From: Chloroflexota bacterium
GTDB lineage: Bacteria; Chloroflexota; Dehalococcoidia; Lucifugimonadales; Lucifugimonadaceae
Direction: 5' to 3'
Assembly (NCBI GenBank): GCA_013204545.1
Contig: JABMNN010000097.1
Location: 36,094-100,093, forward strand
Length of the DNA stretch: 64,000 bases
Shown: one piece after another, positions 53,336 through 61,567 of the stretch
Layout of the letters: every line of letters begins with the position of its first letter
Numbering within the stretch: position 1 is the first letter of the stretch
Notes under the pieces: model-generated
The model's input: only the letters and a program-made list of their open reading frames with translations
The model's database searches: none
What the model was told of the DNA's origin: nothing
Translations under genes and position numbers: made by a program

Positions 53336-53872
53336 CTAATCCTCGAATATCTTAGCCAATACAGCGTCGGTTTTCCCGAACATTACCTTTTCTTCATCAA
53401 GCTCTGCATGATCGTACCCTAGCAAGTGAAAAACACCATGGATCGTAAGCATTGCCAACTCTCGATCCGCCTGTTTGCCGTTTTCTGCAGCCTGTCTCAA
53501 TACCTGAGGAAGCGAAATCGCAATATCGCCAAGGCGATTCGATTCTACTTCGTCAGACGATGTGAAGTCAGGCCATTCATCATCACCTGAATCGTCAACG
53601 GTGCTGCTTACTTCGCCGTCAGCGTTAAACGAAAGTACATCAGTAATTTCGTCCTCACCCTTGAACTCCCTGTTCAACGCCCTGATGCGTTCATCATCAG
53701 TGATCATCACTGTAAGGTGATCTGGCCCATCGAATTGCTCAGAATCAAGAGCTGCTACAGCCGCTCGTATCACAAGCGAAATATCGGTTTCTGACAGCTC
53801 TTCGAGATCGAAAACGACCTCGACACGCCCATCATCAGACAAAAACGAATCGGTATCGGCTGGGGAGATCAA
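53336..53872 (-). CDS. ybeY: endoribonuclease YbeY (16S rRNA maturation)
   Basis: The 178-residue protein has the metal-binding signature HGVFHLLGYDHAE and the upstream family strand segment LTVMITDDERIRALNREFKGEDEITDVLSF. YbeY matures the 3' end of 16S rRNA and polices 70S quality. TTG 53872 is the apparent start; an acidic N-terminal extension precedes the conserved domain. It ends 40 bp upstream of dnaX. Confidence 0.92.
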   Translation of the reverse strand: MISPADTDSFLSDDGRVEVVFDLEELSETDISLVIRAAVAALDSEQFDGPDHLTVMITDDERIRALNREFKGEDEITDVLSFNADGEVSSTVDDSGDDEWPDFTSSDEVESNRLGDIAISLPQVLRQAAENGKQADRELAMLTIHGVFHLLGYDHAELDEEKVMFGKTDAVLAKIFED

Positions 53873-53929
53873 AGTGCCCCCATCCTAGCATGTCTGTCCG
53901 CAAATCTGAGACCAGCGCCACCTAAAAAA

Positions 53930-54262
53930 TCAGCTCATTTTGGAAGCGATATCGGCTTCTTCGGCAAGCACCCTGATTTTCGAATAGAGCGCAGCGTAAC
54001 GAGGATCGGCATCTGCCAACTCGCCAGCTTCCAGCCGTGCGCTCTGTATTCCTAATCTCACTTCTGGAGAAGAAACCTTGCCCACTTCGAGGTACGTTCG
54101 AGCGTTGTATAAGCTCGGGATCAGCTTGTCACTGATCACCCTCGCGACCCAGCGCTCGGCAGGAGGCGCAGCAACTTCTTCAGCCATCTGCACCGCTTCT
54201 TCGAGTGTGTTTATAACTTCCGGCCCCGTAGGCCAAAGTTCTTCAGGTTCCCTAATCGACAT
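53930..54262 (-). CDS. small helical protein of unknown function
   Basis: The 110-residue product starts at ATG 54262 and looks all-helical and acidic, with no signal peptide or cysteine. Segments include LEEAVQMAEEVAAPPAERWVARVI and RLGIQSARLEAGELADADPRYAALYSKI. I do not recognise a family. It lies 6 bp after the VanZ-like gene, so they are probably co-transcribed. Confidence 0.65.
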   Translation of the reverse strand: MSIREPEELWPTGPEVINTLEEAVQMAEEVAAPPAERWVARVISDKLIPSLYNARTYLEVGKVSSPEVRLGIQSARLEAGELADADPRYAALYSKIRVLAEEADIASKMS

Positions 54263-54268
54263 ATTTTT

Positions 54269-54694
54269 CTATTTGCCCGATTTATCGTCGAACTTGGCTC
54301 GATATCTTTTGAGAAAGAACCAAAATACCACTATTAGTACCGCACCGAAAACATCCGCAACCACATCAATCATCTCGGATGCACGTCCGTCGACGTTCGA
54401 TTGGTGGATTTCGTCCAATATGCCGTAAACGAGGGCCACGAATATGGTCGAATAGGCGATAAGACCTTCCTCAACCGTTCGCAGCAGAATAAGAAACCTC
54501 AACACAAAGGAGCTCAACACGAAGTACAAGCCGACATGAACCACGGAACTGGCAAACGGCAACCACGCAACTACGTCATTTGCGTCGTCATAATAGCCAG
54601 CAGGACGATCAGAAAGCGCGTAAATCACGCCCATCCATAGAATGGCCAGTACTGCCCAAAACCACACCCGATCAATCTTCTTGACGAGAAGCAC
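54269..54694 (-). CDS. VanZ-like family membrane protein
   Basis: The 141-residue protein has four hydrophobic segments and the VanZ pattern: a first helix, MGVIYALSDRP, HVGLYFVLSSFVLRF, and YGILDEIHQSNVDGRASEMIDVVADVFGA, which is the family's most conserved part. Function is unknown outside teicoplanin resistance. GTG 54694 is the start. Confidence 0.85.
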   Translation of the reverse strand: MLLVKKIDRVWFWAVLAILWMGVIYALSDRPAGYYDDANDVVAWLPFASSVVHVGLYFVLSSFVLRFLILLRTVEEGLIAYSTIFVALVYGILDEIHQSNVDGRASEMIDVVADVFGAVLIVVFWFFLKRYRAKFDDKSGK

Positions 54695-54717
54695 TTATCC
54701 ACCTTTCTCACTTCGCA

Positions 54718-55062
54718 CTACTTGAACCACTCTGAGTCGAATGCCAAACTCATCGGATACCACCAGTCGTCTTCAGCAGCCTGTGGAACCTTCTGCTGGT
54801 ATGCCGACATTAGATCGTTCCACTCTTCTGCGCGCTTCGAAGCTGTGTAGCTTTGGAAATCTCTGCGGGGATCAAAATCGTCCGGAACTGTGCAGTACAT
54901 AAACAAATGATTTCCGCTTCGGAAAATCTCCATTCGTTCGATCCCGATGCCTTTGAGTGCCACAAGCACCTCGGGCCACACATTTCGGTGGTATTCCTCG
55001 TATTCGGCAATGATCTTAGGATCGTCCTTCAGATCCAAAACCTGTGCAATCGACTTCGACAT
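54718..55062 (-). CDS. L-rhamnose mutarotase-like protein, paralog A
   Basis: From ATG 55062, preceded by GGAGAGAA, the protein has 114 residues and fits the RhaM/YiiL dimeric alpha/beta barrel (AEYEEYHRNVWPEVLVALKGIGIERMEIFRSGNHLFMYC). These enzymes interconvert sugar anomers, with a catalytic His/Tyr set. It is divergent from a second member (55185) across a 122-bp gap. No rhamnose kinase or aldolase is nearby, but the three enolase-like sugar-acid enzymes are in the same window. Confidence 0.85.
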   Translation of the reverse strand: MSKSIAQVLDLKDDPKIIAEYEEYHRNVWPEVLVALKGIGIERMEIFRSGNHLFMYCTVPDDFDPRRDFQSYTASKRAEEWNDLMSAYQQKVPQAAEDDWWYPMSLAFDSEWFK

Positions 55063-55184
55063 TCGTTTTCTCTCCAACTCAAAGGCGCGCTATGACCAAA
55101 AACAGTGCTTTCGATGGGCGCATAGCCTACACTCTCCGGCATCTGAATTATCAAGCAAATGAGAGCATACAGAGGAGTAATGCA

Positions 55185-55508
55185 GTGCAACGAGTCGGAT
55201 TCGAAATGAAAATCCACCCAGAAATGGTCGACGAGTACAAGCAGCGACACGACGACATCTGGCCTGAAATGTCAGCAGCCCTCGTTCGAACAGGATGGCG
55301 CAACTACACGATCTTCTTTAAAGACGACGGCACGCTTTTTGGCTACGTCGAGTGTGAAGATTCACATGAGGCATCTGTCGCCGGAATGTCCAAAGAAGAG
55401 GTAAACCAGAGGTGGCAAGACGACATGTCACCCTTCTTCCAACTCCCCGAAGGCGCCCATGCCGACCAAAACATGATCCAATGGCGAGAAGTCTTCCACG
55501 CTGATTAG
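55185..55508 (+). CDS. L-rhamnose mutarotase-like protein, paralog B
   Basis: From GTG 55185, with AGGAG 8 nt upstream, the protein has 107 residues: RVGFEMKIHPEMVDEYKQRHDDIWPEMSAALVRTGWRNYTIFFKDDGTLFGYVE, the RhaM signature including the KxRHxxIWPE helix. The frame is open back to 55044, but the first part is unlike the family. It is followed by a hairpin terminator. It is more typical of rhamnose mutarotase than paralog A. Confidence 0.9.
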   Translation: MQRVGFEMKIHPEMVDEYKQRHDDIWPEMSAALVRTGWRNYTIFFKDDGTLFGYVECEDSHEASVAGMSKEEVNQRWQDDMSPFFQLPEGAHADQNMIQWREVFHAD

Positions 55509-55552
55509 CACTCCCGACCAGAGCGAAAACCTCTTAGCTGCGGGCTCTCGAT

Positions 55553-55570
55553 CAGGGTTGTAAAGCCCTG
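55553..55570 (+). terminator. hairpin terminator after the mutarotase gene
   Basis: A 7-bp stem (55553-55559 with 55564-55570, one G-U pair) with loop GTAA lies 45 bp after the stop, just ahead of the next gene. Few T residues follow. Confidence 0.55.
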
Positions 55571-55592
55571 TCATTATGAGGAACCGCCCTAA

Positions 55593-56657
55593 GTGATCTG
55601 GCAATCAAGCACCACCATGACTAACCAAACCCGCCTCACATCCGCCTCCATAGAAGTCCCTGGCGCACTCGAAGCCATTGAACTCTACTTCGAGAATGGC
55701 TGGACCGATGGTCTGCCCATCGTTCCGCCTACGCCTGAAACGGTCACTGCAATGTTGAAAGCAGCGAATCTAAGCCCCGATGCCATACTTGGCATCGAGC
55801 CGGTAAAAGGTGCGGTAATCACCGCCGAAAAAACAGCTATCAACGCCGTAATGGCGGGGTGTAAATCCGAATACATGCCAGTTGTCGCAGCAGCGATTGA
55901 AGCTATTACCCAGCCCGAATTTAATCTCCACGGAATCACAGTTTCCACTATGGGCGCAGCGATCATGCTGATAGTAAACGGGCCAATCGCAAAAACATTG
56001 GAGATTAACTCAGGTGTATCGGCATTCGGACCCGGCTATCGTGCAAACGCAACTATTGGGCGTTCAATCCGACTCATCGTCATGAATGTACTCGGCACGC
56101 ACAGTAACGACGGATTCGATAAAACAACACTCGGACACCCCGGCAAATACACATGGTGTGTAGCTGAAAACGAAGATCGACTGCCTTGGGAGCCGATGCA
56201 TGTCACACGTGGTCTAAATCAAAGTGAAAGCGCTGTGACTGTTTTTTCTGGTCTCAGCGGCGCTCAATTCGGTGATCACGCCTCGAATACTCCAGAGGGA
56301 ATTCTCGATTCGTTCGCTGAACGCATCTATCCGCTCGGGTTGGGAATCCACGAAGTCGTTTTGGTGATCTGCCCTGAGCATGCGGCGCATTTTAAAAATG
56401 CTGGATGGAATAAGAAACAAATCGGAGAGTATCTGTTCGACACAGTTCGAAAACCCGCGTCCGAATGGGTATCGAACGGGCTTCCTCCAAGCGGCCACGA
56501 TTCTGACGATGGCCGAGTTAGCTCATTGCAGTCTCCAGAATCTGTGATTCCGGTAGTGGTCGGTGGAGATGGAGGAGCTTGGAGCGCAGTAATTCCTACA
56601 TGGTCACTGGGTTCACGATCAAAAGCTGTTACTCGCCGAATCATTGCAAACGGGTAA
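55593..56657 (+). CDS. conserved protein of unknown function, partner of the UGSC selenoprotein
   Basis: The 354-residue protein starts at GTG 55593 (GAGGA 11 nt upstream); an ATG at 55617 is an alternative. It has no signal peptide or membrane helix. Notable parts are YFENGWTDGLPIVPPT, a cysteine in AVMAGCKSEYMP, GVSAFGPGYRANATIGRSIRL and, at the C-terminus, VVGGDGGAWSAVIPTW. Its stop lies 22 bp before the start of the UGSC selenoprotein gene, and their frames nearly overlap. I take them as partners. The biochemical role is unknown. Confidence 0.75.
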   Translation: MIWQSSTTMTNQTRLTSASIEVPGALEAIELYFENGWTDGLPIVPPTPETVTAMLKAANLSPDAILGIEPVKGAVITAEKTAINAVMAGCKSEYMPVVAAAIEAITQPEFNLHGITVSTMGAAIMLIVNGPIAKTLEINSGVSAFGPGYRANATIGRSIRLIVMNVLGTHSNDGFDKTTLGHPGKYTWCVAENEDRLPWEPMHVTRGLNQSESAVTVFSGLSGAQFGDHASNTPEGILDSFAERIYPLGLGIHEVVLVICPEHAAHFKNAGWNKKQIGEYLFDTVRKPASEWVSNGLPPSGHDSDDGRVSSLQSPESVIPVVVGGDGGAWSAVIPTWSLGSRSKAVTRRIIANG

Positions 56658-56679
56658 TATGTCACCACAGGAGACTCCA

Positions 56680-57234
56680 ATGGCACCAAAACTAAACGAT
56701 CAATCTTTTCGAGTTTTAGACCCTACGGCACCGCAGTCGGTAGCAACCGACGGCATGGCCGAACGACCCGAGTCCCTTGCTGGCATACGCGTGGGTCTTC
56801 TACGTAACGATAAGTTGAATTCAGAACCACTCCTCAATGCCATTTACGATGTTCTAGCTGATCGATTCGAAGTCAGCGGTGCCTACAGGGTCAACAAAGG
56901 TGACGCATCACGACCCGCCGATCCCGACTTCCTCAGAGATTTTTCAAACGAAGTCGATGTGGCAATTCTGGCAAACGGCGACTGAGGGAGCTGCTCGTCG
57001 TCCAGTGTGTATGACTCGCTCAAGCTCGAAGCCCTCGGTGTACCAGCTATCGCAATATGTACAGAGCCATTCCAATCAGGCGCTCAGGCAATGGCAAATC
57101 TCGGTGGAATGCCCAGCTACCCATTCGCGCTAATTCAGCACCCTATCGGCAGCCTCAATCCTGATCAGATCAGGGAGCGAGCTATCGAAGCCGCGCCACA
57201 GATCATAGGATCGTTACTAGCTAGACGAGCTTAG
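56680..57234 (+). CDS. UGSC-family selenoprotein (TGA 56983-56985 read as selenocysteine)
   Basis: ATG 56680 (AGGAG 6 nt upstream) opens a frame of 101 codons ending in ILANGD, then TGA, then GGG AGC TGC, and on in the same frame to the stop at 57232-57234. With the TGA read as selenocysteine (residue 102) the product has 184 residues and the motif U-G-S-C. It is followed by SSSSVYDSLKLEALGVPAI, which fits the UGSC family of (seleno)proteins as I recall it. The half before the TGA supplies the Rossmann-like start (GIRVGLLRNDKLNSEPLL), so both halves belong to one fold. A redox role for the Sec/Cys pair is inferred. No SECIS hairpin could be confirmed by eye, and selA, selB, selC and selD are not in the window. 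Confidence 0.85.
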
Positions 57235-57246
57235 CCCGCACAACAT

Positions 57247-58458
57247 TTGATAAACATTCGCCAACTTCCGGCTGCTCAACTTCTAACTAAGGCACCGTTC
57301 AGAGCGCTCGTAGCAAGTAACTTCACCAACATGATGGGTGTTGAACTGCGGATCATGGCTCAGTCATGGTTAATTCTCGAACTTGGCGCCTCCCAAGTCT
57401 GGGTCGGGGCGGCAACTGGCCTTCGCGTTATTCCAGCCATTATCATCGGCCTTTTCGCTGGAGTGATGGTGGATCGCCTTGGCGGACGTTCTGTGTTGAT
57501 CACTGAACGATTACTGCTACTGCTGTTAGCGATTGTCACAGCCTCAGTCGTGATAACGGGTGTTGTCAATCTCTGGCAAATCGTTGTGCTGTCAGTCGTA
57601 TCGAGTGCAGTTTTGGCAATCGGTATGCCAGCGACACAAACTTTGGTAGTGACCTACGTTTCCAAAGAGTCACTTCAGGCTGGCAACTCGCTAAACATGG
57701 CGGCAGCCAGTTTGGCTCGTGCGCTCGGACCACTTTCTGGCGGATTCCTCATAGCTGGATTCGGGCTAGGCTCTCCGTTCTTGGCACTAATAGGGCTGTA
57801 CGTGTTATCGGTGTTTTTCACTCTTCGACTCCCGAAGACAGAGCCAAAGGAACCATCGAAAACTTCAGCAGTTCGCGAAATTTCCGATGGCCTTAAATAC
57901 ATAAAATCGAATCCGGTGCTGTTTCGAGTAATGCTTCTCGCATTCTCAGTGATATTTAGTGCCGTTATGGTTCCGATCATCCCGGTATATGCACGCGACA
58001 GGTTCGATGTTGGTGAAACAGGGTTCGGGGTCATGCTCGCTGCGTGGGCGGTCGGGCAAGGCGTGTCGGCTCTATGGGTTGCATCAAAGCGGAACTGGGA
58101 TCGAAAAACTCCCCCGATTCTAATCAGCACAATCATGTTCGTCGGGGCGAACGCCACGTTCGCACTATCGACTAACTTTCCGCTCACCCTCGTTGCACTA
58201 TCGATCGTTGGGGCCGCTATTCCCATCTGGGCATCATCCACGATCACTCTGCTCCAGACACAGTCTGACCCCAAGATGATTGGTCGTGTGATGTCGGTAT
58301 TCAGCCTTTCGCTCCAATCAATGATGTTCGGATGGTTTTTGGGAGCATGGATCGGCACGATCATTGGTAATGCCCAAATGATCCTTATCGGATCTGGCAT
58401 CTACTTTCTCGTGAACTTCGGGCTAGTACTCACCTCTCGCGATCTCAGAAAACTCTGA
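57247..58458 (+). CDS. MFS transporter, exporter-like
   Basis: The 403-residue protein has 10-12 membrane helices. The N-terminal half contains LGASQVWVGAATGLRVIPAIIIGLFAGVMVDRLGGRSVLI, the MFS loop 2-3 motif (GxxxDRxGGR), and motif-C-like glycines near ARALGPLSGGFLI. This resembles the DHA/MFS_3 (enterobactin exporter-like) group. TTG 57247 is the start, 12 bp after the selenoprotein, so it may belong to the same transcript. Substrate unknown. Confidence 0.87.
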   Translation: MINIRQLPAAQLLTKAPFRALVASNFTNMMGVELRIMAQSWLILELGASQVWVGAATGLRVIPAIIIGLFAGVMVDRLGGRSVLITERLLLLLLAIVTASVVITGVVNLWQIVVLSVVSSAVLAIGMPATQTLVVTYVSKESLQAGNSLNMAAASLARALGPLSGGFLIAGFGLGSPFLALIGLYVLSVFFTLRLPKTEPKEPSKTSAVREISDGLKYIKSNPVLFRVMLLAFSVIFSAVMVPIIPVYARDRFDVGETGFGVMLAAWAVGQGVSALWVASKRNWDRKTPPILISTIMFVGANATFALSTNFPLTLVALSIVGAAIPIWASSTITLLQTQSDPKMIGRVMSVFSLSLQSMMFGWFLGAWIGTIIGNAQMILIGSGIYFLVNFGLVLTSRDLRKL

Positions 58459-58834
58459 TAATTACCGCTCAGGGCGTACGCAAGCGATCTGAGCGAATTG
58501 TAGGAATAGCAGTCGGAATATCTGTAATTCGTGGCGGCATAGTCTTCATCTCACCGACCATAAAAGCTCCAGCCACGGCTCGAACTGCTCTCGGGTGAAT
58601 TGGTCCTCTGAGAATCTCGCGAGAGGGTATCTCACAAACTCCTCACTTTTAGTGTGAAACGCTTCACAAACGATTCACGGCTTGACTGTCACTCTTGGAG
58701 CATGGGAATCGACTGCCTGCGCTTTCTGGTCCAGAAGGTCATTTCCGCCCACAACTGTGGGCACATGGGGAAGTTGAACAACTAATACTCGGAAGATCAT
58801 TGAAAGCGACCGGGTAAAACACGAGGACAATCCA
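58459..58834. promoter_or_regulatory. upstream region of the respiratory module
   Basis: This 376-bp gap contains no gene that I can support. It should hold the promoter for the lipoprotein and the following respiratory genes. It includes the CRP-like palindrome listed separately and a CACAACTGTGG inverted repeat near 58749-58759. No reliable -35/-10 pair was found. Confidence 0.4.
58653..58668. promoter_or_regulatory. CRP/FNR-type palindromic site
   Basis: TGTGAAACGCTTCACA fits the CRP consensus TGTGA-N6-TCACA at all ten fixed positions. It lies 167 bp before the start of the beta-propeller lipoprotein gene. A CRP/FNR-family regulator could act here, but none is in the window and chance occurrence is not excluded. 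Confidence 0.45.
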
Positions 58835-60457
58835 ATGCTGAAAAGTTGGAAATCTCTATTAAGACTAGGGTTGGTACGAGCATTGCTCGTTTCAGCGTTG
58901 GTCGGGCTGGTTTTTGGAGTGGCATGTAGCAGTAGTGATATATCCCAAGAGGATCTAGACGCTGCTAAGAATTTGGCTGTTGCGCAGAGTGAATTGAACT
59001 CTGTGAAAGCAGACTTAAGCTCTGCCACATCAGAATTGAGCACAGCGAAATCTCAGGTAAGCGATCTTCAGTCTCAAGTAACTTCGATGGGGCAAGTGCC
59101 ACCAGCGATCACTGTGATCCAGACCGGAGCTTCAGTTCCTGCCGCTGTTGGATCAGCTCCGACAGGTTGGGCAAACGCAGAGTCCGAGCGGGGTGGTCTA
59201 TATTTGATCGCCCAGTACGACTCCAGTGGCCCTGATGCCTGGAGTGCAGCCGATCACCCATTGGTGTACTTCACCAGTGATGGGACAGAGAGCTCAAGCC
59301 CGACGTACGACAAGGATGCCGCTTACTTTGCGGGATTCGACATGGTCGACGGCTACACCAAAGAGGTAATTGAATCCGTAATCTTTACCGAACTTGAAGG
59401 TATGGCAGTGGCGTCATTCCCACACGGTGTCGGTGTATCACCTGACGGCAAATGGGTATACGTAGGATTTGGCATGGGTGATGCACGCGAAGGCTACGTC
59501 GCTATTGTCAATGCACGTACGCTCAAAATCGACAAGCTAATCAAACAAGAGAGCTACTTCGAAGGTGGAATGCGCAGCCAGAGGTTGCACCACATTCAGG
59601 GTTGGGTCGACAGCACCGGTAAAGATAAGGTCATCCTCCAGTGGGGCTTTGGCGCCAACGGTGGACCTCATCACATTCTTGACCCGAACGACGATAACAG
59701 GGTCTCGAAGTCGATCACTTACGATGACATCAAGCCTATGGGGCACCCGTTCACTACACCGTCACCAAATGGTCAGTACATCTACGTATCAATGACCTCT
59801 AACTGGATTCGAGACAACCATTCGCCGGCAGCAGCCGTCGCGAAGTTCGACATCGAAACTGGTAAGCATGTAGTTATCGAAGGTGTTGGACACCACCCAA
59901 TCGGTATTACCCATACTGCAGACGGTCGGTGGACATACGTCGTTGATGGTCACTCAGGCCATGTTTACAAGATTGACAACGAAATCGATGAAGTTGTGGC
60001 CGATACCAACTCTGGTGTAGCAGGACCTTACGGTATCGCCCTTAACTGGGACGAAACACGAGCGTTCATCGTTGCAAAGGGTGAAGGAACCCACAACTTG
60101 GGTGGAGTACTTGGTGTAGTTGACCTCACTAGTTTCAGGGCAGCACGTGACTTACACACGTACCCACTCTGGCTTGGTGGATCAGCATCTAGTGTTGACC
60201 ACGCCGTTTTGCACCCAGATCCAGCAATCAATGAGCTTTGGGTCTCCAACATGAACGGTTGGGAAACCATTGTTGTGGACATTGCAACGTACACAGCAAC
60301 TGACTGGATTCCTACGGCCGCAGGTGGAAACACTCACGCCGGGGCATTCGTGACCTACACGAGTTCTTGGGTTGGGCAACTTGAATCCGACATGGGCGGA
60401 CCAAAATCCGCAGAGATGTGGGCAAACGTCGAAGCAAAAGTCGCTGCTGCTCAATAG
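58835..60457 (+). CDS. beta-propeller lipoprotein of the respiratory module
   Basis: The 540-residue protein has a lipoprotein signal with lipobox FGVAC, then a coiled coil (about residues 40-90, Ala/Ser/Leu-rich heptads). A propeller of YVTN/cytochrome-d1-like repeats follows (GVGVSPDGKWVYVGF, PFTTPSPNGQYIYVSM, IGITHTADGRWTYVVDG, GIALNWDETRAFIV). It is rich in histidines (RLHHIQGW, GPHHILD, GVGHHPIG), which could bind a metal or heme, but no CxxCH occurs. It is exported and membrane-anchored. It leads the ferredoxin/NrfD/cytochrome genes, so a role in electron input or periplasmic catalysis is likely. Resemblance to N2OR-type or nitrite-reductase propellers is possible. Confidence 0.75.
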   Translation: MLKSWKSLLRLGLVRALLVSALVGLVFGVACSSSDISQEDLDAAKNLAVAQSELNSVKADLSSATSELSTAKSQVSDLQSQVTSMGQVPPAITVIQTGASVPAAVGSAPTGWANAESERGGLYLIAQYDSSGPDAWSAADHPLVYFTSDGTESSSPTYDKDAAYFAGFDMVDGYTKEVIESVIFTELEGMAVASFPHGVGVSPDGKWVYVGFGMGDAREGYVAIVNARTLKIDKLIKQESYFEGGMRSQRLHHIQGWVDSTGKDKVILQWGFGANGGPHHILDPNDDNRVSKSITYDDIKPMGHPFTTPSPNGQYIYVSMTSNWIRDNHSPAAAVAKFDIETGKHVVIEGVGHHPIGITHTADGRWTYVVDGHSGHVYKIDNEIDEVVADTNSGVAGPYGIALNWDETRAFIVAKGEGTHNLGGVLGVVDLTSFRAARDLHTYPLWLGGSASSVDHAVLHPDPAINELWVSNMNGWETIVVDIATYTATDWIPTAAGGNTHAGAFVTYTSSWVGQLESDMGGPKSAEMWANVEAKVAAAQ

Positions 60458-60486
60458 AGCTTAGTAAGCGTCCACAGAAATCCGGT

Positions 60487-60515
60487 CGTGCCCCCGATGA
60501 AAATTCGGGGGCACG
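60487..60515 (+). terminator. hairpin between the propeller gene and the ferredoxin gene
   Basis: A GC-rich 11-bp stem (60487-60497 with 60505-60515, loop TGAAAAT) lies 30 bp after the propeller gene's stop. T residues after it are few, so it may be a partial terminator or an mRNA stabiliser that lets the downstream genes be expressed less. Confidence 0.65.
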
Positions 60516-60550
60516 GCTCATTTAGAAAGTTGATGAGGGCTGGTATAAAA

Positions 60551-61567
60551 ATGACTGTTCAACGGCCATCAAATGATGAAAGCCTAAAACAGACAGTAGC
60601 CGAAAATGAGAAGAAATTTCAACTCAGTCGGCGAAATTTGCTCAAGCTTATGGGCGCAACAGCGGTTGCTGGAGCCGCCATACCACTGATCCCAAATGCA
60701 GTTGCGAACGCAGTTGGTGCGATCTCCGGATCACCTGAAGCCGACAGCATTACCCAGGCAGAAAACTCCGTTTCAGAGCGTGTACGTCGTTGGATGATGA
60801 TCATCGACCAACGTTACTGCGATGGATGCCAATCTCAAGGCACCGCTCCTCAGTGCACTCAGGCCTGTAACGATGGGCATTACGTACCCGAACCAATGGA
60901 ATGGATCGAGGTTTACGAGCACGAGCTAAGTCCAGAGAAAGAAGCCTACGCCGGTCAGCAGCCCTCAATGCCGTTCGAAGGCACCCAGTTCACACCAACA
61001 ATGTGCCAGCAGTGCCAGAACGCACCATGTGTGAATGTGTGCCCAGTCGGCGCAACATGGACAACCCCTGAAGGCATCACACTTATCGATCAAGATAGGT
61101 GTATCGGTTGCCGCATGTGTATGGCCGCCTGTCCTTACGAGCGTCGATTCTTCACTTGGGGTGAACCATCTATTCCGCCAGCTGCACATCATGTAACCCA
61201 TTCTTCAGAGCATCAGATTCCATTGAAGAAGGGTGTAGTCGCAAAATGCGATTTCTGCCCTGAAATGGCACGTGAAGGCAAACTACCGTTCTGTGCGCAA
61301 GCATGCCCACAGAACGCAATCTACTATGGCGATTTCGAAGAAGACCTTGCCTCGAATGGCGAAGACATCGTGAGTATCAGCGAATTCCTCGCAGCGAACT
61401 CAGCTACACGCCTCAAGGAAGATCTCGGTACACGCCCAAGGGTTTATTACATCCCCGGACACGGCGAACTAGCTGGACGAGACCCCAAAACACCCGGTCG
61501 AATGCCAGTGACCTGGCTGGGCGATGAGAATCCAGCGACTAAGACGTGGGCGAGGGACGGGCGATGA
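60551..61567 (+). CDS. Tat-exported four-cluster ferredoxin subunit, PsrB/TtrB-like
   Basis: From ATG 60551 the protein has 338 residues. A Tat signal SRRNLLKLMGATAVAGAAI lies at about residues 25-45. Four cysteine motifs for [4Fe-4S] clusters are visible: CDGCQSQG...CTQAC, CQQCQNAPCVNVCP, CIGCRMCMAACP and CDFCPEM...CAQACP. Such subunits pass electrons between a quinol-linked membrane protein and a periplasmic catalytic subunit. Its stop overlaps the NrfD-like start by 4 bp (ATGA). The frame opens earlier at 60488, inside the hairpin; the later start is preferred. Confidence 0.92.
   Translation: MTVQRPSNDESLKQTVAENEKKFQLSRRNLLKLMGATAVAGAAIPLIPNAVANAVGAISGSPEADSITQAENSVSERVRRWMMIIDQRYCDGCQSQGTAPQCTQACNDGHYVPEPMEWIEVYEHELSPEKEAYAGQQPSMPFEGTQFTPTMCQQCQNAPCVNVCPVGATWTTPEGITLIDQDRCIGCRMCMAACPYERRFFTWGEPSIPPAAHHVTHSSEHQIPLKKGVVAKCDFCPEMAREGKLPFCAQACPQNAIYYGDFEEDLASNGEDIVSISEFLAANSATRLKEDLGTRPRVYYIPGHGELAGRDPKTPGRMPVTWLGDENPATKTWARDGR

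Noticed and set aside
56983..57040. A defined SECIS hairpin after the selenoprotein TGA
   Set aside because: Several weak stems are possible, but none could be chosen with confidence by eye, so no feature was listed.
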